From contig JASWHV010000008.1 of the NCBI GenBank assembly GCA_030760725.1, forward strand, positions 33,514,720 through 33,578,719: a DNA stretch of 64,000 nt. Direction: 5' to 3'. The position numbers were made by a program, and so were the translations under genes. The notes beneath the pieces were generated by a model, which was given only the letters and a program-made list of their open reading frames with translations, made no database searches and was not told where the DNA came from. Source of the DNA: Neostapfia colusana (Eukaryota; Streptophyta; Magnoliopsida; Poales; Poaceae). Below are positions 56,836 to 64,000 of the stretch, in pieces. Positions within the stretch are counted from its first letter, which is position 1, and each line of letters starts with the position of its first letter.

Positions 56836-58712
56836 ACGCTCCAGCTCACTTCATGTATCTAATGAACTCGGTATTCATGCCGGAGCTGGAAAAGTTTGTC
56901 GTGGCCTTCATCGACGACCTGCTGGTTTATTCCAAGTCGGAGGAAGAACACGAGAGGCACCTGTGTATAGTCTTGCAAAGGCTGCGGGATCACAAGCTAT
57001 ATGCGAAATTCAGCAAATGCGAATTCTGGATATCGCAAGTGACTTTTCTTGGGTATATCATCTCAGCGGAGGGTATCGCTGTAGACCCGAGCAAGATCAC
57101 TCAAGTGCTGAATTGGAAGTCCTCAAGAACTGTTCACGAGGTACGAAGTTTCCTCGGACTCGCGGGATATTATCGGAGGTTCATTCCGAACTTCTCGAAG
57201 ATTGCCAGGACGATGAAGGAGCTGCTGAAGAAAGCAACCAAATATGTTTGGAGTCCGGCAGGTGAAGCAGCATTCAAGGCTTTAGTCAAGCACCTAACAT
57301 CAGCAGCGGTTTTGGTGCAGCCAAACACAACAAAACCGTTTGATGTGTACTGCGATGCATCCGGCATTGGGCTCGGATGTGTGCTAATGCAAGACCGAAG
57401 AGTGGCCGCGTATGGGTCATGGCAGCTTAGGAACCATGAGCGAAATTATCCAACTCACGACTTGGAGCTCGCTGCCGTGGTACTCGCACTCAAGATGTGG
57501 AGGCACTACCTACTTGGTAACCTCGTACATTTATATACCGATCACAAGAGCCTCAAGTACATATTCACTCAGAAGGAGCTGAACATGAGGGAGCGAAGAT
57601 GGTTAGAACTGATAAAGGATTACGAAATAGAGATCCATTATCATCTGGGCAAGGCAAACGTAGTGGCAGATGCGCTGAGCCGCAAGTCACACGTCAACAA
57701 TCTGACCATCACACCATTGGAAGAGAGCAAACCACCACTACATGTGATTCCACACGGAGCTCTCTACAACCTAGCTTTGATCCCCACCATCCGTGAAGAG
57801 ATAGCGGCAGCTCAGAAACATGACAAGGGTATGTCGCATTTGCGGAGACGCATAGACAGTGGGGAGTTGAAATGTTTCCGGAAGGACGGAGACGGCGTCC
57901 TATGGTTCAAGGACCGGATCGTCGTACCCCGTAACCCGGAGTTACGGAAGAAATTTTTTGATGAGGCTCACTTATCAAAATTTTCTATTCACCTCCGCAG
58001 CAACATAATGTATCAAGAACTTAGAAGCAAGTTTTGGTGGACACGGATGAAGCGGGAAATCGCAAAGTACGTGTCCGAGTGCGATACATGTTGAAGGGTG
58101 AAGGCAGATCATATGCGGAAATCGGGACTGCTACAACCACTCGGCTTTCCTGCCTGGAAGTGGGAGGATGTGAGCATGGTCTTCATCGTCGGTTTGCCCA
58201 CCACCTTTCAAAAACATGATTCTGTGTGGGTGATCGTCGACCGGCTCACCAAAGTTGCCCATTTCATCCCGGTCAACACCAACTACAACGCCAAGAAGTA
58301 CGCTGAACTGTACATCTCACGGATCCTATGCTTGTACGGCGTACCCCGTACCATCATATCGGACCGGGGCACTTTATTTGTGTCCCATTTTTGGGAGCAG
58401 CTACACGCTGCATTGGGGACGAAGCTGATCCGTAGTTCAGCCTACCACCTGCAGACGGATGGGCACACCGAGCGGGTAAATCAGATCCTAGAAGACATGC
58501 TACGAGCTTGCACTATCAACCACGGCAAGAATTGGGATGATCACTTGACGTTAGCCGAGTTCTCGTACAACAATGGGTACCAAGCTAGCATCAAGATGGC
58601 GCCTTATGAGGCGCTATACGGGAGAAAATTCCGCACACCGTTGAACTGGTGTGAGTCTGGCGAAAGGGTTACCTTCGGGATTGACCTTGTCAACAACGCG
58701 GAAGAAAAGGTT
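56817..58712 (+). pseudogene. RLG-3 RT palm, RNase H, integrase
   Basis: The best-preserved coding block: 425 codons without a stop (to TGA 58092-58094, Arg position), then in frame to TGA 58713. RT FIDD has its Asp pair at 56913-56918, RNase H YCDASGIGLGCVL is near 57348, YTDHKSLKY near 57535, DALSRK near 57670. Integrase zinc region runs to CDTC at 58091; the DDE core includes IVGLP near 58188, SDRGTLF near 58360 and TDGHTERVNQ near 58456, where Gln of the usual DGQTER is His. Confidence 0.9.
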
Positions 58713-59007
58713 TGACTGATTCAAGCGAACCTAAATGCCGCCCAATCCCGTCAGAAACAGTATGCGGACCGGAGAAGACGCCCATTGCAGTTTGAAGTCG
58801 GGGATCACGTATACCTACGTGTCTCCAATGAAGGGCGTAAATAGATTCGGGGTGAGAGGAAAGTTGGCACCCCGATTCATCGGTCCATTCCAGATTTCCG
58901 AAAGATGTGGATCAGTAGCATACCGGCTGAGTTTACCAGAAGCACTTTCCGGTGTGCACGACGTCTTTCACATTTCCCAGCTGAGGAAGTGTCTCAAGCT
59001 ATCTACT
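58713..59007 (+). pseudogene. RLG-3 integrase C-terminal part, before the insertion
   Basis: GDHVY-like sequence with a frameshift near 58820, then PMKGVNRFGVRGKLAPRFIGPF and VAYRLSLPEALSGVHDVFHI, ending in SQLRKCLKLST. Interrupted at 59008 by sLTR-2; it resumes at 62101. Confidence 0.87.
59003..59007. repeat. sLTR-2 target duplication, left
   Basis: CTACT, repeated exactly at 62096-62100. Confidence 0.92.
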
Positions 59008-59319
59008 TGTGACGCCCTCAATTCTGTGGAAAACCACGGAACCGAGAACTAATGCATATGTGTGCCCAGGATGTTCATCACACATACACATACGTTCCAC
59101 AAACTGAATTCAGATTATATATTACCACGAATAACAGAGTTTATTACAATATCTCATGAGTCTTGGACTCATGCTCACGGTGGAAGTCTTTATTTCTATG
59201 CAGCGGAAGTCTTTATTCTAATGCGGAAGCAATTCAACTAATGCGGAAGCAAATCTAAGTAGCGATGACTCCATCTCTATTTCATTCCCACAGGCAAGGT
59301 TGAGAACAGATCACACGCC

Positions 59320-60370
59320 TTAATGCTCCACTTGGTCTTCATAGTAGTCTTCTCCTGCTGCTGATGAGGAGATAATAATGCAAGTTTGAGTACAATGATG
59401 TACTCAGCAAGTGTGGGAAAACATGATATGTAGCTCATAACAAAGTAGGTATAAAAAGGCTCATATGCAGAAAAGCAGATTTATAAAACCATGATAAAAC
59501 AGCAACTTAACTTTTTAATGAATGTAATCCCAGCATGAATTAAATTACCAACGCACCTCCATCACCTTCCGTGTTCCATCCGAACATTAACCAACCTTTG
59601 TTCATACTCACAAATACCTCCTCGTATTCGCTACCATCTCACGAATACCTTCCCGTATTCGCTATCATCTCATCTCATAAAACAACTGCGTCTCGCACCG
59701 AGACCAAACTCATGTCATGACTCAACAGTCAGGCAACCATCTCATCACCTGGACTCAACAGTCCCAACAACCAAACCAAAACTAAACTCAATAACCATAA
59801 CCAAGAACCTTCCCAATAGCCATCCCAACTAATCATGACAGTTTAGCCAGGCGCTCGTGACCGTAAGCTCGGCTATCATGATAGTTTTAATAACTCTGCA
59901 GAGTTTGCACCTCTTTACCCACAAGTTTGTGATTTCGTCACCCGTCGGCGACTGCAGAACCTCCATTATACCAGTACACAACCGTCGGTGTATGGTCAAG
60001 AGATCACAAAATAGCCTTTACAAAGGGGTTACTAGATGTATGGACTCACTAAGGTTTCACCGGCAGGCTAGAATCTCCAATTCTCCCACCCACGGGCCCC
60101 CTCTTGTGCCATGCAGTTCCCAGGGCAGTCCTCACTCGACTCCCATTCCCTGCGCCTTCCATAGTCCATAATACTCTAGCAACTTTCCTAATTACTCAGC
60201 TAAGCTGCACCCTTACTTGGCCTTGTGTGGCACTGTTATCCTGGCATGTACATGCATGAACCGGTCCTTAGATCTATGGCAAGTAAACCACCATCTCATG
60301 CTTCCTCATTCACAAACCCAGTCTTGCCTAGATCTCCCTCCGATCCATGTTCATTTAACATCATCAGTTT
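59320..60370 (-). other. Predicted spliced LTR mini-ORF (sLTR-2)
   Basis: Minus strand: exon B 60370-60328 (donor CTAG|GCAAGA), exon C 59354-59320 (35 nt, same as sLTR-1, ends TAA). Exon C gives EDYYEDQVEH against EEYFEDHMEY in sLTR-1. Exon B is 43 nt rather than 42, a one-base insertion that breaks the upstream phase, so this copy is probably dead. Confidence 0.4.
59387..59406 (-). other. Conserved LTR hairpin (sLTR-2)
   Basis: Minus strand TGAGTACATCATTGTACTCA: perfect 7-bp stem TGAGTAC/GTACTCA with a six-base loop, 32 nt before the predicted acceptor. Confidence 0.6.
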
Positions 60371-61369
60371 CTCATTATCATTACGAGTGCAGTTAGCTAG
60401 ACACATCTATCTCGCTTCCCAATCCCATAGACTCAGCGAAGCATAAAAGTAAAAACCATACCAGACTCATAGACTTCCCTAGCGACAAGGGTTGTTTAAC
60501 CAAAGCTAATAAACTCCTATAAAAGGGTTTCCCATCATATTTTGACTCAGCACACACACCTTTTCGCAAAACAAAACAGTTTCATCCAAAACATAGGATC
60601 AATATGGTCAAGGAGCACTTGCCTTGTTCTTGCGGTTCCGGGGGTTCTTGGATCTCAAAACCTCGTTGCTGCAGTTCGTCGTAGACAGCTCCCTGAGCTT
60701 GTCCTGCTAGGTAGGATCAGGTGCATACAAGACTCACAGCAATCAATATCATGCACAAACCTTAAACTAGATGCGATGATGCATATGCATGCTATCCTAT
60801 GATTTTTATTAGATTGGTGTGTTCTTGCATGGTTTGCATGGACAGAGGTGTTCGGATCAAAGGTGGACGTGGCAATGATCTTATCTTTAGATCAACCTGA
60901 TCATCAAGTGATCTGTCCATGAGAAGGCCTCTGTTCGAAAGGAATCAAGGAACAGATGCAAAGAAAACACAACGATATCGTAAGGTGGTATTAGGGCCTA
61001 TCTTACGTTCCTCTCGGTCTTCGAGGTCCTCCTCAGACCGTTGGGCTTTCCTCCGGCGATCTTCCTTGCCGCGCTCCGGCAATGGCTTTCTCGGCGAGTT
61101 GGGGCTAGGGCTCTAAGTCATCGACTCAGGAGTTGGAAAAGAAGTTTGTGATTTCGGCCAGGGGTTCTGGGTTCGATTTATAATCGGGAAGAGAAGAGTC
61201 CTAATCTGATTGTATCCCAAATATGGGTCTTATTCAGATCGTCGTTAGATCCTAACATCTTATCTTTAATTGATTTGGTACGGTATCATCGTGGAATTCA
61301 GGTCGGTTTCTGTTCCGGTATTTCTTACGTGTACAGATTCCAAAATCGCTTCAGAATCCGTCACCTTCG

Positions 61370-61950
61370 CGGTGATGAGCTCCGGAAGTTCGACGTGTCC
61401 ACCGGCCTGGTCTCTTCCTTTCCGCAGAGACGGGCTCCGGTTGTTCCGCGTGTCAAACGAGCAAGACTTCCCTCTTCTTCGGAGGTGAGCTCCGCGTGCG
61501 CCACGTATCCAGGCGGTCGGGACCTCCTCTCTTACTCGGAGGTGGCTCCGCGCACGCCACGTGTCAGTGCCGGACCTTTCCTCTCTTCTTTCCTCAGAGA
61601 CGAGCTACGTGTCTAGCAGCGACGGACCTCCCGGAGATAAGCTCCGGTGGCGACACGTGTTCGATAGCACCGGACCTCTCGGAGGTGAGCTCCGAGATCG
61701 ACACGTATCTCGCGCGACCAGTCCTCAGATTTCCATGATGACTAGCTCCGGAGGTGACATGTGTCCTGCGGAAATGCCTTTGCTTCTTCCGCAGAGGAAA
61801 GCTCTGAGAGCAACACGTGTCCCCCCAGGGTCGGACCTCTCCCCTTTTGCGGAGATGAGTCCCCAACCTGCCACGTAGCTATTTAGCGGCGGACCTCTCC
61901 CCACCTCGCGGGGACGAGCTCCGAACACGCCACGTGGCCAGTGGCCGCGG
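61370..61950. repeat. Degenerate G-box repeat array (sLTR-2)
   Basis: About nine spaced units with GAGCTCCG-like anchors and CACGTGTCC, CACGTATC or CACGTGGCC cores (for example near 61558, 61654, 61815 and 61931). Less regular than in sLTR-1, same location upstream of the minus-strand TATA box. Confidence 0.75.
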
Positions 61951-62095
61951 TAAGTTGTCTTCGGCGCTTTCTGAGAGCTGGATTTGGCTCTTATTGGCTA
62001 CCCTTTTGATATTTTTCTCTGTTCCTACTTTTGTTAAAATGTTTCCTCTTCATAAAACATGAACATATGCTGACACCCGAGATGAGGGTGTCACA

Positions 62096-62100
62096 CTACT
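62096..62100. repeat. sLTR-2 target duplication, right
   Basis: CTACT, matching 59003-59007. Confidence 0.92.
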
Positions 62101-62330
62101 ACCGTTCAGCTGGAGGACATTGAAGAACTGTAACCGGATCTCACCTATCGGGAGGAACCGGTTCAAATTATTGATGAAAATGCCTGAACCACACACAACC
62201 GCACATTGTGGTTCTACAAAGTTCTATGGAGTAATCACTCTGTACACGAAGCGACATGGGAGAGCGAAGGATTTCTTCGCGCTAACTACCCCGACTTTTT
62301 CACGTCGCATATCCGGTAATTTTCCACCGT
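62101..62330 (+). pseudogene. RLG-3 integrase tail after sLTR-2
   Basis: Resumes the polyprotein: QLEDIEEL, PDLTYREEPVQIID, a stop near 62186, then TLWFYKV and EATWE-like sequence ending NYPDFF near 62296, in the same order as the RLG-2 C-terminus. A chromodomain-like tail with decayed frame. Confidence 0.8.
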
Positions 62331-62368
62331 CCTCTCTCTCATTTTCACCTTATAATCTCGGGACGAGA

Positions 62369-62388
62369 TTCTTTTAAGGGGGGAGGAA
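62369..62388 (+). other. RLG-3 polypurine tract
   Basis: TTCTTTTAAGGGGGGAGGAA, the same 20 bases as in RLG-2, abutting TGTAAGGGCC. Confidence 0.88.
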
Positions 62389-64000
62389 TGTAAGGGCCTC
62401 AGTTTTTGACACATGTTTAAAGTGTTCATCACCATACACAGACACCTCATTTGAGGAAAATTGATGAACACATTTGAAGAGCAAGTAACCACCATCAACA
62501 TACTCATTAGAGAACAAACTCACTATTGCAAAAGTGGTATTTCCCACATGTAATACATAGGGGCTGGGCATATGAAAAACTCCTACACATTGCTAGGAAT
62601 GTCCATGCCAAGTTTCACCCAAATTCAAAACCTTTTTGAGGTCATTTTGGGTATAGCTAGAAAGAGGACAGTTTGAACTCAAATGCAAATTCAAACTGTT
62701 TTGATCCCATAAATTCAAAAGTGGGAGGCATATTCTTACTCAGCGCATTATTGTGAGCCCACACACCAATTTTCACTCCATTTGGAGTTGATATTGACTT
62801 ACGTTAAGTGGGGAAAATTCGAGCAGCGACCGACTGTGCCACCGAGAAGCAACCGGCGCCACCAGCTCCTTCCCCCTTCGTGCGCTGGTGCCCAGGGCGG
62901 TCTGCTCGCGCCCCCACGCGACCGTCACCGCCTCAGCCGAGTGAAGACCCGATGCCTTCTTATCCTCGCGGGCGACACCGGGCGACGCCATTCTTCCTTT
63001 CCCCGAGCTTGCGGTCGATCGGGAAAACACAGCAAACAATCGCAACCTCGCCTCCCCGAGTTGCTAGGCAACACGCTGAGCTCAAGCACCACCCTCCCAA
63101 CACCTGAACCACCGGGTTTCGGCCCCTGTTCCCGTGATCAACGACGACCGCCGCAACTTAGCTGAAGGACGGCGATCGGTCTCACGTGGGCAGCACACCA
63201 CAGCCACTTTCACAGCCGAGCAAGGGCAGAAAAAGGAGCGCACGGACTGCATGCTGCTTCCACCTGGAGCTCAAGCCACGCCGTGCACTCCTGCCGCCGA
63301 ATTCCGAGAGTTTGCTCCGGCGACCTCAGCCCGAGCTTCTGGTACAGTTCTTTAAAATTCTCCTTCTCTGTCCCTCCTTGAGTCATCAAATTTTGCACAC
63401 ATATGCTGGATTAGCCGGCAATCAAATCTCCTTTAGCATCCATCGCATGAGAACGCCTCAGAGCGGCGGGATTTAAGCTCTATTCGGAGTGTCCGCCGCG
63501 GAACCATTCGGTCGCACGGTGAAACCGTATTTACGGTGACTTCCGAGCTACTCTGAGGTCATGTCAAGCTTCCTAGAGCTGCGCTGGTGATGTAGAGCCC
63601 ATCGGCGCAAGTGATGGCGGGCTAGAGACCTCGGACAACGGTGCCGAACCACAGCAGTAGCCGCCGCACGTCGCGGAGCTGGTTCCGGCCACCGACATCA
63701 CAAACAGAGCCCACCAACGTGTTCCTCAATGCCCTAAACCCTCTGGCGGCGAGTCTCTGGCTGGGCGGCGGCCGGGAACGCCGGTCCGGCGAGCTCCGGG
63801 TCTGCTCCGGCGAGGGTAGGCGGCGCGGGCACGAGGGCGCATCGGGAGGAAGACGAAGCCGGCTGGCCCACTCGTCAGCGACTTAAAAATTCAAATCGGG
63901 ATCGGGTGCGGCTGCGATCTGTTGTGCTGGCACGCCGGAACCCCGCAGACCATGGTGTGCCGATGCATCAGTGCGCAACACGTGTCCCAGTGGCCCACCC
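62389..64000 (+). repeat. RLG-3 3' LTR, cut by the window end
   Basis: First 1612 bp of the LTR, matching the 5' LTR from 49881. About 250 bp present at 50315-50564 of the 5' LTR are missing here (junction near 62821). Exon B, intron and hairpin lie outside the window. Confidence 0.92.

Larger units (their letters stand above)
59008..62095 (-). repeat. sLTR-2: solo gypsy LTR in RLG-3 integrase
   Basis: 3088 bp with ends TGTGACGCCC and GGGTGTCACA on the plus strand, flanked by CTACT. Same family as sLTR-1: alignable across the TAATGCATATGTGTGCCC block (about 59051), the GATTTCGTCACCC block and GAACCGGTCCTTAGATCT. Minus orientation from the TATA box (ATTATAAATCG, near 61175) and from the exon order. 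A degenerate version of the 56-bp array is at 61370-61950. Youngest insertion in the RLG-3 stack. Confidence 0.92.
49881..64000 (+). mobile_element. RLG-3: gypsy element, gag-deleted, interrupted by sLTR-2
   Basis: 5' LTR 49881-53960, primer site 53965, leader, gag remnant, protease, RT, RNase H, integrase, solo LTR insertion 59008-62095, integrase tail, polypurine tract, 3' LTR from 62389 off the right edge. LTRs start TGTAAGGGCC. The LTRs differ at about 10 of 430 compared positions plus a roughly 250-bp deletion in the 3' LTR. Closely related to RLG-2 in pol, but with its own LTR family. Confidence 0.92.

Noticed and set aside
1..64000. Host genes, tRNA or rRNA genes
   Set aside because: Every recognisable coding stretch belongs to a retrotransposon or to the plastid insert; I saw no tRNA-like or rRNA-like sequence beyond the primer-binding sites, though a covariance-model search was not possible here.

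Overview
The window is nuclear DNA from a flowering plant, most likely a grass, and it is made entirely of LTR retrotransposons. I found no host gene, no rRNA or tRNA gene and no CRISPR array. Evidence: Ty3/gypsy and Ty1/copia protein domains throughout, very long LTRs (3-4 kb) and primer-binding sites for initiator-Met tRNA. A fragment of plastid rpoB lies inside one LTR. The grass assignment rests on recognition of the repeat style and is not proven.

Layout. 1-7495: 3' half of a plus-strand chromovirus (called RLG-1 here) with its 3' LTR (3830-7495); the LTR carries the rpoB piece. 7503-9098: unidentified LTR-like block, minus strand. 9099 to about 15050: 5' end of a minus-strand gypsy element (gag start, leader, primer site, LTR). 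About 15060-19592: two partial plus-strand gypsy LTRs. 19593-39200: SIRE/Maximus-type copia element RLC-A, split by a complete 14.5-kb gypsy element, RLG-2 (23328-37868, target duplication ATTGC). 39201-42249: 5' end of a second SIRE-like element, RLC-B. 42250-45560: solo LTR sLTR-1 (target duplication GGGCA). 45566-49880: two partial minus-strand gypsy LTRs. 49881-64000: gypsy element RLG-3, lacking most of gag and split by solo LTR sLTR-2 (59008-62095, duplication CTACT); its 3' LTR runs off the window. The nesting gives a relative order of insertion.

All coding regions are decayed. Most in-frame stops look like C-to-T or G-to-A changes (CGA to TGA, CAA to TAA, TGG to TGA), as expected of methylated repeats. 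The two LTRs of RLG-2 differ at about 15 of the first 480 positions compared by eye.

The least expected structure is inside the gypsy LTRs. Distantly related LTRs share one layout: a short exon ending at a GC-type splice donor (AG|GCAAG), an intron of roughly 0.8-1.1 kb, a hairpin whose stem covaries between families and sits 25-35 nt before the 3' splice site, and a second short exon. In five LTRs the predicted exons join in one open frame in the same phase. They encode a small acidic peptide, with similar C-termini in two lineages (EWEPCTPP and EWESCTPPC) and in the two solo LTRs. I see no in-frame ATG, so translation is unproven. Other notable signals are a 12-copy 56-bp G-box array in the sLTR-1 promoter, a 66-bp array built on the palindrome CGGACTAGTCCG in the RLC-B LTR, and the plastid insert.
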